A stretch of DNA of 40,383 nt from Lachnoclostridium sp. An14 (lineage in GTDB: Bacteria; Bacillota; Clostridia; Lachnospirales; Lachnospiraceae): the NCBI RefSeq assembly GCF_002160755.1, contig NZ_NFLE01000037.1:1-40383 (forward strand), in the 5' to 3' direction. Below, piece by piece: positions 22,920 to 31,576 of the stretch. How positions within the stretch are numbered: the first letter of the stretch is position 1; each line of letters begins with the position of its first letter. The notes under the pieces are model-generated. The model ran no database searches. It saw only the letters and a list, made by a program, of their open reading frames with translations, and was not told the origin of the DNA. Made by a program: the position numbers and the translations under genes.

Positions 22920-24353
22920 ATGGCGGATTTTAAACAGGATGCCGGCAGGCTGCTGGAGCTGGTGGGAGGCAGGGAAAACATCGTGTCCTTTACCCACTGC
23001 GCCACGAGAATGAGATTTGTGCTTGCCGATGACAAAAAGGCGGACGTAAAGGGGATCGAGGCCCTTTCCTCCGTGAAAGGTACGTTTACCCAGGGAGGAC
23101 AGTTCCAGGTGATCATCGGAAACAAGGTCAGCGTATTTTTTGACGAGTTTTCCGCGGTCAGCCATATGGAGGGAGTGGACAAGCAGGAGGTCAAGCAGGC
23201 GGCGAAGGGAAATATGAACCTGCTCCAGCGGGCCCTGGCGAACCTGGCGGAGGTGTTTGCCCCCCTGATCCCGGCCATTATCGTAGGCGGCCTGATCTTA
23301 GGTTTCCGCAACGTGATCGGAGACATCAAGCTTTTAGAAAACGGCACCAGGGCCATCACCGAGGTATACCCCTTCTGGAAGGGAGCCTATGATTTCCTGT
23401 GGCTGGCCGGCGAGGCCATTTTCACCTTCCTGCCTGTGGGCGTCACCTGGTCCGTCTGCCGCAAGATGAACGCGGATCAGATGCTGGGGATTGTGCTGGG
23501 CATCACCCTGGTTTCTCCCCAGCTCATGTCCGCCAGCGACTACGTGGCGGCGGTGGAGGCCGGAGAGGCCGTGAAGGTCTGGGATTTCGGCAGCTTTCAC
23601 ATCAACATGGTGGGATACCAGTCCCAGGTGATCCCGGCGATTTTAGTGGGAATCGTATTCTCCCTGCTGTACCGGTTCTTAAAAAAGAGGGTGCCGGAGA
23701 TGATCTCCATGATCGTCGTGCCCTTCTTCTCCCTGATTCCGGCCATTATCCTGGCCCACACCGTGATCGGGCCCTTCGGCCGTATGCTGGGAGACGGACT
23801 GGCAGGCATTATCATGGCCGGCTTTAATTCTTCCTTTAACTGGCTGTTCAGCGGCATTTACGGCCTTTTGTATCCCCTTTTGGTCATCACCGGCCTGCAT
23901 CACGCCATGTTGCCCATTGACCTTCAGACGGCAGCTACCATGGGCGGCATTTACACCTTCCCTGTAGTGGCTTTAAGCAACATCGCCCAGGCCACGGCGG
24001 TAGCGGCCTTCGTATTTGTAAACCGCCATGACCGCAGAGCCAAGGAGGTGGGGGTTCCCGCCTTTATCTCCGGCTATCTGGGCGTCACTGAGCCGGCCAT
24101 GTTCGGCGTGAACTTAAAGTACCTCTATCCCTTCGTGGGCGCCATGCTGGCCAGCGGAGTGATGGGCATTGCCTCCCGTCTGGCAGGGATCATCGCCAAC
24201 AGCGTGGGCGTGGGCGGCATCCCCGCCTTCCTGTCCATGAGAGGGGATAAAATGCTCCTCTACATCCTCTGCATCGCGGCGGACATCGTGCTGGCCTTCC
24301 TGTTTACCGTGCTGCTGTCCAGGACGAAGATGGGAAAGTACGGAAATCATTAA
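22920..24353 (+). CDS. treP: PTS trehalose-specific EIIBC component
   Basis: This 477-residue permease has an N-terminal EIIB of the glucose family (about 1-80), with the phospho-Cys27 in FTHCATRMRF, and an EIIC membrane domain of about ten segments (about 105-470). ITGLHHAMLPIDLQ and SGYLGVTEPAMFGVNLKY are family motifs; the Glu of TEPA is the usual sugar-site residue. There is no EIIA domain, so phosphate must come from another glucose-type EIIA. ATG 22920, with GAGAGGAGAG upstream, is preferred over 22878. Its neighbours, treR-like upstream and treC downstream, support trehalose over the related beta-glucoside or sucrose carriers. Confidence 0.92.
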   Translation: MADFKQDAGRLLELVGGRENIVSFTHCATRMRFVLADDKKADVKGIEALSSVKGTFTQGGQFQVIIGNKVSVFFDEFSAVSHMEGVDKQEVKQAAKGNMNLLQRALANLAEVFAPLIPAIIVGGLILGFRNVIGDIKLLENGTRAITEVYPFWKGAYDFLWLAGEAIFTFLPVGVTWSVCRKMNADQMLGIVLGITLVSPQLMSASDYVAAVEAGEAVKVWDFGSFHINMVGYQSQVIPAILVGIVFSLLYRFLKKRVPEMISMIVVPFFSLIPAIILAHTVIGPFGRMLGDGLAGIIMAGFNSSFNWLFSGIYGLLYPLLVITGLHHAMLPIDLQTAATMGGIYTFPVVALSNIAQATAVAAFVFVNRHDRRAKEVGVPAFISGYLGVTEPAMFGVNLKYLYPFVGAMLASGVMGIASRLAGIIANSVGVGGIPAFLSMRGDKMLLYILCIAADIVLAFLFTVLLSRTKMGKYGNH

Positions 24354-24370
24354 TCAGAAATACAGGTACT

Positions 24371-24423
24371 GGGGCCAAAAGGCCGGAAATTCGATCCGGC
24401 ACCCGTTTGAATCTTTTGGCCCC
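24371..24423 (+). other. Large intercistronic hairpin between treP and treC
   Basis: Arms GGGGCCAAAAG (24371-24381) and CTTTTGGCCCC (24413-24423) are perfect over 11 bp and enclose a second stem GCCGGA/TCCGGC (24382-24387, 24395-24400). A T-rich stretch (CATTTTTATT) follows a few bases later. It may be a partial terminator lowering treC, or an mRNA-stabilising stem. Confidence 0.7.
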
Positions 24424-24458
24424 CTACATTTTTATTGCGGAAAAGGAGCGTCAGAACT

Positions 24459-26105
24459 ATGGCAGCGATAAAATTAGGAGACAAGGCGGTATATCAGATT
24501 TACCCGAAGTCCTTCCAGGATACCAACGGGGACGGGATCGGGGATCTGCGGGGAGTGATCCGCCGCCTGGATTATATAAAGGAGCTGGGGGTGGATTACC
24601 TCTGGCTCACGCCCTTTTACCCGTCCCTCCAGTATGACAACGGCTACGACGTGGCGGACTACAAGGCCATTGACCCGGTCTATGGCACCATGGAGGACTT
24701 TGACGAGCTGGTGGCGGAGGCGGGAAAACGGGGAATGTACCTGATGATGGACATGGTGTTCAACCACTGCTCCACGAAACATGAGTGGTTTCAGAAGGCG
24801 CTGGCGGGGGATCCCTTTTACCGGGATTTCTTCATCATCCGCAAAGGAAAGGCCGGGGGCCTGCCCCCCTCCAACTGGCTCTCCAAGTTCGGCGGGAGCG
24901 CCTGGGGATATCTGCCCGCCACGGACGAGTATTACCTCCACCTTTTCCACGTGAGCCAGGCGGACTTAAACTGGGAAAATCCCCACGTCCGGGACGCCTG
25001 TTGCGACGTGGTGAATTTCTGGATCGAAAAAGGGGTGAAAGGGTTCCGGTTTGACGTGATCAACCTGATTTCCAAGCCGGAGTCCTACGAGGACGACCTG
25101 TGTGGGGACGGCCACAAATTTTACACCGACCTGCCGAAGGTCCATGAGTTTTTAAAGGAATTAAACCGGCGCACCTTCGGCCGTTTTGAAGACATCATCA
25201 CCGTGGGCGAGATGGCCTCCAGCGACCTGGAAAACAGCATCCGCTACTCCGGCCGCGCCACGGAGGAGCTGTCCATGATCTTCGATTTCCACCATTTAAA
25301 GATCGACTACCCGTCGGGGAATAAGTGGGAGATCCAGCCCTTCCGGTTCCACGACCTGAAACACAACCTGTTCACCTGGCAGACGGAGATGGAAAAGGGA
25401 GACGGCTGGCACGCCCTGTTCTGGTACAACCACGACCAGCCCCGCATCGTCTCCCGCATCGGCGACGAGGGGAAATACCGGGTGGAGTCGGCGAAAATGC
25501 TGGCCACCGTCCTTCACGGCCTGCGGGGCACCCCCTACATCTACCAGGGAGAGGAAATCGGCATGACAAACGCCGGATTCCAGGACATCAGCCAGTACCG
25601 GGACATCGAGACCTTAAACGTCTTCAACCGCCTGAAATCAGAGGGAAAGACCGACGGGGAGGTGTACGGCAGCCTGCAAAAAAAATCCAGGGACAACGCC
25701 AGGACCCCCATGCAGTGGGATGATACGGAAACCGCCGGCTTTACGGACGGAACGCCGTGGATCGAGGTAAACGGAAACTGCCGCCAGATCAACACCCTGG
25801 ACCGGGAAAATCCGGACTCCATTTTCCAGTATTACAAGAACCTTATCGCCCTGCGCAAGGCATATCCTGTGATCCAGGAGGGCAGCTTTGTCCCATTGCT
25901 GGAGGAGGATCCCAGGATTTTGGCCTACCGCCGGGTACTGGACGGCCAGGAGCTCACTGTGGCCTGCAACTTCTTCGGCGAGGAAACCGCCCTTCCCCAG
26001 GGCCTTCTCCCAGAAACTGGCCGCGTCCTCATTTCCAACTATCCCCAGGAGGGGAAACGGGACGGGCTGCGGCCTTATGAGGCGGTGATGGTTTTGCGGG
26101 GGTAA
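24459..26105 (+). CDS. treC: Alpha,alpha-phosphotrehalase (GH13)
   Basis: This 548-residue GH13 alpha-glucosidase-type enzyme hydrolyses trehalose-6-phosphate to glucose and glucose-6-phosphate. It opens LGDKAVYQIYPKSFQDTNGD. The catalytic nucleophile is Asp199 in GFRFDVINL, the acid is Glu251 in TVGEMASS, and the third acidic residue is in WYNHDQPRIV. The PTS partner and TreR identify the substrate over oligo-1,6-glucosidase, to which the sequence is close. AAGGAG lies ten bases before ATG 24459; the in-frame start at 24435 lacks one. No signal peptide is present, so it is cytosolic. Confidence 0.94.
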   Translation: MAAIKLGDKAVYQIYPKSFQDTNGDGIGDLRGVIRRLDYIKELGVDYLWLTPFYPSLQYDNGYDVADYKAIDPVYGTMEDFDELVAEAGKRGMYLMMDMVFNHCSTKHEWFQKALAGDPFYRDFFIIRKGKAGGLPPSNWLSKFGGSAWGYLPATDEYYLHLFHVSQADLNWENPHVRDACCDVVNFWIEKGVKGFRFDVINLISKPESYEDDLCGDGHKFYTDLPKVHEFLKELNRRTFGRFEDIITVGEMASSDLENSIRYSGRATEELSMIFDFHHLKIDYPSGNKWEIQPFRFHDLKHNLFTWQTEMEKGDGWHALFWYNHDQPRIVSRIGDEGKYRVESAKMLATVLHGLRGTPYIYQGEEIGMTNAGFQDISQYRDIETLNVFNRLKSEGKTDGEVYGSLQKKSRDNARTPMQWDDTETAGFTDGTPWIEVNGNCRQINTLDRENPDSIFQYYKNLIALRKAYPVIQEGSFVPLLEEDPRILAYRRVLDGQELTVACNFFGEETALPQGLLPETGRVLISNYPQEGKRDGLRPYEAVMVLRG

Positions 26106-26153
26106 TTGGCGGCGCCTGTTTTGGGCAGGGCAGGGAGCGGGAAAACAGTTTCC

Positions 26154-26182
26154 TTGACTTTCCCCTTCCCCTTTGCTACAAT
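26154..26182 (+). promoter_or_regulatory. Promoter of cbiC-hemL
   Basis: TTGACT (26154-26159), exactly 17 bases, then TACAAT (26177-26182). It is a strong sigma-A type promoter; the start is expected near 26189. It shows that cbiC-hemL does not depend on the tre transcript. Confidence 0.8.
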
Positions 26183-26200
26183 AACATACACAGAATTCAG

Positions 26201-26229
26201 AAAGTCCTTCACCTAGGTGGAGGACTTTT
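26201..26229 (+). terminator. Leader hairpin with T-run just after the cbiC promoter (attenuator candidate)
   Basis: Arms AAAGTCC (26201-26207) and GGACTTT (26222-26228), extended by a CACCTAGGTG palindrome in the middle, then TTATT. It begins only about 12 bases after the expected transcription start and 94 before cbiC. It may terminate the tre transcript as well as attenuate cbiC. Confidence 0.65.
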
Positions 26230-26322
26230 ATTCAAATACAAGGCTGCGCCGGTGAGAGCGGATTTCTCATTTCTGGTATCGCGCCGGGGTACACGAAAAG
26301 GACAGAGAGAGGAGACACGCCG

Positions 26323-26943
26323 TTGAAACCGCAGGAAATCGAGGCAAAAAGCATGGAAATCATAGAACAGGAGCTGGGAGCGCGGGCGTCCGCCTGGCCG
26401 CCGGAGGAGCTTTTAGTGGTGAAACGCTGCATCCACACCTCCGCCGACTTCGACTACGCCCACAACCTGGTGTTCTCTCCGGGAGCCGTGGAAAAGGCAA
26501 AGGAGGCGTTAAAACGGGGTGTGGCCATCGTCACCGACACTTCCATGGCCGCCGCCGGCATCAATAAGCGCTCCGCCGCCGCCCTGGGGGTGGAGGTGCT
26601 CTCCTTCATCTCCGACCGGGACGTGGCGGAGGAGGCCCAGGCCCGGGGGATCACCCGTTCCGCGGTGTGCATGGAGAGAGCCGCCGCCTTAAACCGGCCG
26701 GTGATCGTGGCCGTGGGAAACGCCCCCACCGCCCTCATCCGCCTGCGGGAGATGATCGACGAGGGCCGTTTCCGCCCGGAGCTGATCATCGGCGTGCCCG
26801 TGGGCTTTGTAAACGTGGTGGAGTCCAAGGAGCTGATCCTCCAGACGGACGTCCCCCACATCGTAGCCAGAGGAAGAAAGGGCGGCAGCAACATCGCCGC
26901 CGCCATCTGCAACGCCCTGCTGTACCAGGTGCACCGGGCATAA
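26323..26943 (+). CDS. cbiC: Precorrin-8X/cobalt-precorrin-8 methylmutase
   Basis: This 206-residue CbiC/CobH isomerase moves a methyl from C11 to C12, giving cobyrinate. The active His38 lies in VKRCIHTSADFDYAHNLVF. DTSMAAAGIN, NAPTALIRL, GVPVGFVNVVESKE and RGRKGGSNIAAAICNALL are family blocks. The length is normal if the TTG at 26323 is the start, which has GGAG eight bases before it; the first ATG (26353) would remove ten residues. hemL follows 29 bases later. It is separated from the other corrin genes by the tre cassette. Confidence 0.94.
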   Translation: MKPQEIEAKSMEIIEQELGARASAWPPEELLVVKRCIHTSADFDYAHNLVFSPGAVEKAKEALKRGVAIVTDTSMAAAGINKRSAAALGVEVLSFISDRDVAEEAQARGITRSAVCMERAAALNRPVIVAVGNAPTALIRLREMIDEGRFRPELIIGVPVGFVNVVESKELILQTDVPHIVARGRKGGSNIAAAICNALLYQVHRA

Positions 26944-26972
26944 AAACCACAGAAGAATCGAGGAAAACGAAG

Positions 26973-28244
26973 ATGATTACAGAAAAATCACAGAAATTGT
27001 TTGAGGAGTCCCAGAAAAAGATCCCCGGAGGAGTCAACAGCCCGGTGCGGGCCTTCCGCTCCGTGGGACGCACCCCCCTGTTTATCCACCACGCCAAGGG
27101 CAGCCACATCACCGACGTGGACGGCAACACCTACATTGACTACGTCTGCTCCTGGGGCCCCGGAATCCTGGGCCACGCCCATCCCCAGGTGATCGAGGCG
27201 GTAAAAAGCGCCTGCGACAGAGGCTTAACCTACGGCGCCCCCACGGAAAACGAGCTGATTTTAGCGGATATGATCTGCGAGGCCATGCCCTCCGTGGAAA
27301 AGGTGCGCCTGGTGAGCTCCGGCACGGAGGCGGTGATGAGCGCCATCCGCACCGCCAGAGGCTACACCGGACGGGACTATATCATCAAATTTAAAGGAAA
27401 CTACCACGGCCACTCCGACGGCCTGCTGGTAAAGGCCGGTTCCGCCGCCCTGACCACTGCCGTCCCCGACAGCAGCGGCGTTCCCGCCTCCTACACGGAA
27501 AACACCCTGGTGGCCCTCTACAACGATAAACAGTCCGTGACATCCCTGATGGAGACTTACGGCGAGAAGGTGGCCGCCATCATCGTGGAGCCGGTGGCCG
27601 CCAACATGGGCGTGGTGCTGCCGGAGGACGGATTTCTCCAGTTCCTGCGAAAGATCACGGAGGAGTACGGCTCCCTGCTGATCTTTGACGAGGTGATCAC
27701 CGGGTTCCGCTTAGGTTACGGCGGCGCCCAGGAATATTTTGGCATCCGTCCGGACATGACTACTATGGGAAAGATCGTAGGCGGCGGAATGCCCATGGCA
27801 GCTTACGGCGGCCGCAGAGACATCATGGACATGGTTTCCCCGGTGGGCCCGGTGTACCAGGCCGGCACCCTTTCCGGCAACCCCATCGCCACCACGGCAG
27901 GCATTGAGACCCTGAAACTCTTAAAGGCCCACCCCGAATACTACCGCCAGATCGACGAAAACGCCGCCAAGCTGGCTGCTGCCCTGGAAAAACGGGGAGA
28001 GCGCACCGGCGTCCCGGTGACGGTGAACCGCGTCGGCTCCCTGCTCTGCGCCTTCTTCACCGGCCGGAAGGTGAACGACTACGACAGCGCCACCTCCTCC
28101 GATTTGGAGGCCTACGCCGCCTACTTCGGCCATATGCTGGAGGGGGGAATCTACGTGGCTCCGTCCCAGTATGAGGCCATGTTCGTGTCCGCCGCCCACA
28201 GCGATGAGGACATCGAGAGAACCTGTCAGGTGATTCTTTCCTGA
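26973..28244 (+). CDS. hemL: Glutamate-1-semialdehyde 2,1-aminomutase
   Basis: This 423-residue PLP enzyme makes 5-aminolevulinate from glutamate-1-semialdehyde, the last step of the C5 route to tetrapyrroles. The cofactor Lys267 lies in TTMGKIVGGGMPMAAYGG. NSPVRAFRSVGRTPLF and VYQAGTLSGNPIA are hallmarks, as is ERVRLVSSGTEA-like VEKVRLVSSGTEA. The ORF is open from 26667 but the ATG at 26973 with GAGG upstream gives the family length. It is co-transcribed with cbiC and so serves precursor supply for cobalamin. gtrA and hemB/C/D are not in the window. Confidence 0.96.
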   Translation: MITEKSQKLFEESQKKIPGGVNSPVRAFRSVGRTPLFIHHAKGSHITDVDGNTYIDYVCSWGPGILGHAHPQVIEAVKSACDRGLTYGAPTENELILADMICEAMPSVEKVRLVSSGTEAVMSAIRTARGYTGRDYIIKFKGNYHGHSDGLLVKAGSAALTTAVPDSSGVPASYTENTLVALYNDKQSVTSLMETYGEKVAAIIVEPVAANMGVVLPEDGFLQFLRKITEEYGSLLIFDEVITGFRLGYGGAQEYFGIRPDMTTMGKIVGGGMPMAAYGGRRDIMDMVSPVGPVYQAGTLSGNPIATTAGIETLKLLKAHPEYYRQIDENAAKLAAALEKRGERTGVPVTVNRVGSLLCAFFTGRKVNDYDSATSSDLEAYAAYFGHMLEGGIYVAPSQYEAMFVSAAHSDEDIERTCQVILS

Positions 28245-28330
28245 CGCGGATTTGCGGCTGATTTTCGGAAAATCTCTGTAAAATCCCTGGAAAATCCAGG
28301 AAAACCGCCGCTTCCCGGCCCCACAGGTAC

Positions 28331-28359
28331 TTGCAATTTGACGAAATAATAACTATAAT
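28331..28359 (+). promoter_or_regulatory. Promoter of the relA block
   Basis: TTGCAA (28331-28336), a 17-base spacer and TATAAT (28354-28359), 38 bases before relA. The position rules out the upstream in-frame starts at 28331 and probably 28361. Confidence 0.8.
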
Positions 28360-28396
28360 GAAGGAATATAAATACGATTGGAAAAGGCGGAGTCTT

Positions 28397-30673
28397 ATGT
28401 CAGTGAATCAATTACCGACCAAACTGGATACGGAGCTGGAGGCCCCGGCTGATTTTACCAGCCCGGACGTCCTGTACGAGGATTTAATAAAAAGCATCCG
28501 CAGATACCATCCATCTGACGACATCAGCCTGGTGGAAAAGGCTTATCATATAGCTGCCGACGCTCATAAAGAACAGAAACGGAAATCGGGTGAACCCTAC
28601 ATCATTCACCCTCTTTGTGTTGCCATCATCCTGGCGGACCTGGAGATGGATAAGGAGACCATCGTGGCCGCCATTCTCCACGACGTGGTGGAGGACACGG
28701 TGATGACTCTGGAGGAGCTCTCCAGGGAGTTCGGCGCCGAGGTGGCCCTCTTAGTGGACGGCGTCACCAAGCTGACCCAGCTGTCCTGGTCGGCGGACAA
28801 GGTGGAGATCCAGGCGGAGAACTTAAGAAAAATGTTCCTCGCCATGGCCAAGGACATCCGCGTGATCTTAATCAAGCTGGCGGACCGCCTGCACAATATG
28901 AGAACCCTTCAGTACATGAGGCCGGAAAAACAAAAAGAGAAGGCCAAGGAAACCCTGGAGATCTATTCCCCCATCGCCAACCGCCTGGGTATTTCCAAGA
29001 TCAAGGTGGAGTTAGACGATCTGGCCCTCAAATACCTGGAGCCGGATGTCTACTACGATCTGTCGGAGAAGATTTCGTTAAAGAAGGATTCCAGGGAGGC
29101 TTTCGTCAAGAGCATTGTGGACGACGTGAGCGCCCATATGAAGAATGCGGGCATCGAGGCCAAGGTAGACGGCCGGGTGAAGCATTTCTTCAGCATCTAT
29201 AAAAAGATGGTAAACCAGGGAAAGACCCTGGATCAGATATACGACCTGTTCGCGGTCCGCATCATCGTGGAGACGGTGAAGGACTGCTACGCGGCTCTCG
29301 GTGTGATCCATGAGATGTATAAGCCCATCCCGGGGCGGTTTAAGGATTACATCGCCATGCCGAAACCTAATATGTACCAGTCCCTCCACACCACCCTGAT
29401 CGGCAGCAGCGGCCAGCCCTTCGAGATCCAGATCCGGACCTTTGAAATGCACCGCACCGCCGAGTACGGTATCGCCGCCCACTGGAAGTACAAGGAGAGC
29501 GGCAGCGGCCAGGCGGCGTCGGGACGGGAAGAAGAAAAGATGAGCTGGCTGCGCCAGATTCTGGAGTGGCAGAAGGATATGTCCGACAACAAGGAGTTCT
29601 TAAGCCTCTTAAAGAGCGACCTGGATCTGTTCGCGGACAGCGTGTACTGTTTCACCCCCTCCGGGGACGTGAAAAACCTGCCCAGCGGCTCCACCCCCAT
29701 CGACTTCGCCTACTCCATCCACAGCGCCGTGGGCAACAAGATGGTGGGAGCCAAGGTAAACGGCAAGCTGGTGCCTATCGACTACGTGATCCAGAACGGC
29801 GACCGTCTGGAGATCGTCACCTCCCAGAACTCCAAGGGACCCAGTAGAGACTGGCTCTCCATCGTAAAGAGCACCCAGGCGAAGAACAAGATCAATCAGT
29901 GGTTCAAATCCGAGCTCAAGGAGGACAACATCAACCGGGGCAAGGAGCTGATCGCTCAGTACTGCAAGACCAAAGGCATCAACTGGGCGGAGATCAACAA
30001 GCCGGAGTATATGGAAAAGGTCATGCGCCGGTACGCCTACCGGGATTGGGACGCGGTTCTGGCGTCCATCGGCCACGGCGGCTTAAAAGAGAGCCAGGTG
30101 GTCAACCGGATGGTGGAGGAGAACAAGAAGAAAAAGGTTCTCAATGTCACCGACGACACCATTTTGAACGAGATCGGGGAGAACAACAAGGTCCCCGTTT
30201 CCAAGAAGTCCAAGAGCGGCATTGTGGTAAAGGGCATCCACGACGTGGCCGTGCGCTTTTCCCGCTGCTGCAGCCCGGTGCCGGGGGACGAGATCGTGGG
30301 ATTCGTCACCAGAGGCCGGGGCGTGTCCATCCACAGGACGGACTGCATCAATATTATCAACCTTCCCGATGACGAGAAGGCCAGGCTCATCGACGCCGAG
30401 TGGCAGCAGGATGAGAACGACAGCGGCGGCGAGCGCTACTCCACGGAGATCCAGATCTACGCCAACAACCGGATCGGAATGTTCGTGGACATTTCCAAGG
30501 TGTTTACGGAGCGTCAGATCGACATCACCTCCATGAGCGCGCGCACCAGCAAGCAGGGGACGGCCACCATTACCGTCACCTTTGACACCCACGGGGTGGA
30601 GGAATTAAACCGCCTGGTGGATAAGCTGAGAATGATTGAGGGCATACAGGATATTGAGCGGACGACGGGCTGA
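28397..30673 (+). CDS. relA: Bifunctional (p)ppGpp synthetase/hydrolase (Rel)
   Basis: This 758-residue long RSH protein makes and degrades the stringent alarmone. The hydrolase HD domain spans about 45-200 (His95-Asp96 in HDVVEDT; ADRLHNMRTLQYM). The synthetase follows (about 235-360; GRVKHFFSIYKKM, YDLFAVRII, GRFKDYIAMPKPNMYQSLHTT). Then come TGS (about 395-460; YCFTPSGDVKNLPSGSTPIDFAY), a zinc-finger/CC region (FSRCCSPVPGDEIVGFVTRG) and a C-terminal ACT domain. Both active sites look intact. AGGCGGAG precedes ATG 28397. It heads the run relA, small ORF, MBL hydrolase, hemZ, common in Lachnospiraceae. Confidence 0.97.
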   Translation: MSVNQLPTKLDTELEAPADFTSPDVLYEDLIKSIRRYHPSDDISLVEKAYHIAADAHKEQKRKSGEPYIIHPLCVAIILADLEMDKETIVAAILHDVVEDTVMTLEELSREFGAEVALLVDGVTKLTQLSWSADKVEIQAENLRKMFLAMAKDIRVILIKLADRLHNMRTLQYMRPEKQKEKAKETLEIYSPIANRLGISKIKVELDDLALKYLEPDVYYDLSEKISLKKDSREAFVKSIVDDVSAHMKNAGIEAKVDGRVKHFFSIYKKMVNQGKTLDQIYDLFAVRIIVETVKDCYAALGVIHEMYKPIPGRFKDYIAMPKPNMYQSLHTTLIGSSGQPFEIQIRTFEMHRTAEYGIAAHWKYKESGSGQAASGREEEKMSWLRQILEWQKDMSDNKEFLSLLKSDLDLFADSVYCFTPSGDVKNLPSGSTPIDFAYSIHSAVGNKMVGAKVNGKLVPIDYVIQNGDRLEIVTSQNSKGPSRDWLSIVKSTQAKNKINQWFKSELKEDNINRGKELIAQYCKTKGINWAEINKPEYMEKVMRRYAYRDWDAVLASIGHGGLKESQVVNRMVEENKKKKVLNVTDDTILNEIGENNKVPVSKKSKSGIVVKGIHDVAVRFSRCCSPVPGDEIVGFVTRGRGVSIHRTDCINIINLPDDEKARLIDAEWQQDENDSGGERYSTEIQIYANNRIGMFVDISKVFTERQIDITSMSARTSKQGTATITVTFDTHGVEELNRLVDKLRMIEGIQDIERTTG

Positions 30674-30690
30674 CGGCCCGGCGGTCCCGG

Positions 30691-30731
30691 CAGAGAGGAG
30701 ATGCGGGAGAGGTCCGCGCATCTCCTCTCTG
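30691..30731 (+). other. 15-bp perfect hairpin after relA
   Basis: CAGAGAGGAGATGCG (30691-30705) pairs with CGCATCTCCTCTCTG (30717-30731), with an 11-base loop. No T-run follows, so it is a poor terminator. The left arm contains an AGAGGAG-ATG sequence that would be sequestered by pairing. Possibly an mRNA processing or stability stem between relA and the downstream genes. Confidence 0.6.
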
Positions 30732-30763
30732 TCTGTCCGCGGCATTGGAAAAGGAGGCGGAGG

Positions 30764-30925
30764 ATGGGATATTACGCGAATACCATGCTGATCCGCTGGA
30801 TCAGCGGAATGCTGGAAAAACGGCGGGAAAAGCGGCGGGAGACAGAGCTTTCCCGGCAGAGCGGGGCAGAACGGGACGGCCGTCTCCGTCAGGAACCGTC
30901 AGAGGAGAGAGAAAGGCAGGAGTGA
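30764..30925 (+). CDS. Small basic/charged protein, unknown
   Basis: A 53-residue ORF begins MGYYANTMLIRWISGMLEKRR and is then almost wholly charged (Arg/Glu-rich) to the end. A strong AAGGAGG six bases before the ATG supports translation. The N-terminal 17 residues could form a short amphipathic helix. It lies between relA and the MBL hydrolase in the same direction, with only four bases before the next start. I do not recognise the family; it could be a leader peptide or a small accessory protein. Longer in-frame or frame-shifted readings upstream run through the hairpin at 30691 and are not favoured. Confidence 0.5.
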   Translation: MGYYANTMLIRWISGMLEKRREKRRETELSRQSGAERDGRLRQEPSEERERQE

Positions 30926-30929
30926 GGGA

Positions 30930-31574
30930 ATGTCAGATATGAGGATTAAAACCATGGTGCTGGGCTCTGTCCAGACCAACTGTTACATCGTATATCATGA
31001 GGAGACAAAGGCGGCGGTGATCATCGACCCGGCGGACGGCAGCAGCGCCATCCAGGCGGCCTGTACGGGGCTTGGCGTAAAGCCGGAGGCCATTCTTCTC
31101 ACTCATGGCCACGGAGATCACATCCTGGCGGCGGAAGATTTAAAAAAGGCGTATTCCGTGCCCATTGTGGCGGCGGAGACGGAGCGTGCCCTGTTGGCGG
31201 ATCCGGCTTTAAACCTTTCCGTGGCCCTGGGAATGCCCAGCACCAGCCTGCGGGCGGACCGGGAGGTGAGAGACGGGGAAACGCTGGAGTTTGCCGGTTT
31301 CCGGTTCCGGGTCCTGGCCACGCCGGGGCACACCTCAGGCTCCGTCTGCTATCTGGCGGAAGGGGAGGATGCCCTCTTTGCGGGGGACACCCTCTTTGAG
31401 GAATCCCTGGGACGGACGGATTTCCCCACGGGGAGCGTGCAGGAAATCGTAGCCTCCATTTCCCAGGTGCTCTTTGCCCTGCCGGAGGATACCATGGTTT
31501 ACCCCGGCCACGGAAACCCCACCACCATCGGCCATGAGAAACGGTACAATCCGGTGGCCATTTACAGGAGATAG
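30930..31574 (+). CDS. Metallo-beta-lactamase-fold hydrolase (glyoxalase II-like)
   Basis: The 214-residue protein has the zinc motif THGHGDH (residues 58-64), then LATPGHTSGSVCYL, FAGDTLFEESLGRTD and VYPGHGNPTTIGHEKRYNP. These are the HxHxDH, His, Asp and His ligands of the family in order. It starts MSDMRIKTMVLGSVQTNCYI, the usual YcbL/glyoxalase II-like start, but it lacks the C-terminal domain of true glyoxalase II. AGGAG is eight bases before the ATG. hemZ begins two bases after its stop. Thioester or lactoylglutathione-like hydrolysis is the family activity; the natural substrate is unknown. Confidence 0.93.
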   Translation: MSDMRIKTMVLGSVQTNCYIVYHEETKAAVIIDPADGSSAIQAACTGLGVKPEAILLTHGHGDHILAAEDLKKAYSVPIVAAETERALLADPALNLSVALGMPSTSLRADREVRDGETLEFAGFRFRVLATPGHTSGSVCYLAEGEDALFAGDTLFEESLGRTDFPTGSVQEIVASISQVLFALPEDTMVYPGHGNPTTIGHEKRYNPVAIYRR

Positions 31575-31576
31575 AC

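Noticed and set aside
26183-26322. Cobalamin riboswitch before cbiC
   Set aside because: The leader is about 135 bases and has one simple hairpin; no B12-box-like sequence was seen.
29360-29400. Apparent substitution in the Rel synthetase (NMYQSLHTT in place of NGYQSLHTT)
   Set aside because: Met at this position is normal in Firmicute Rel proteins as I know them, so it is not a lesion.
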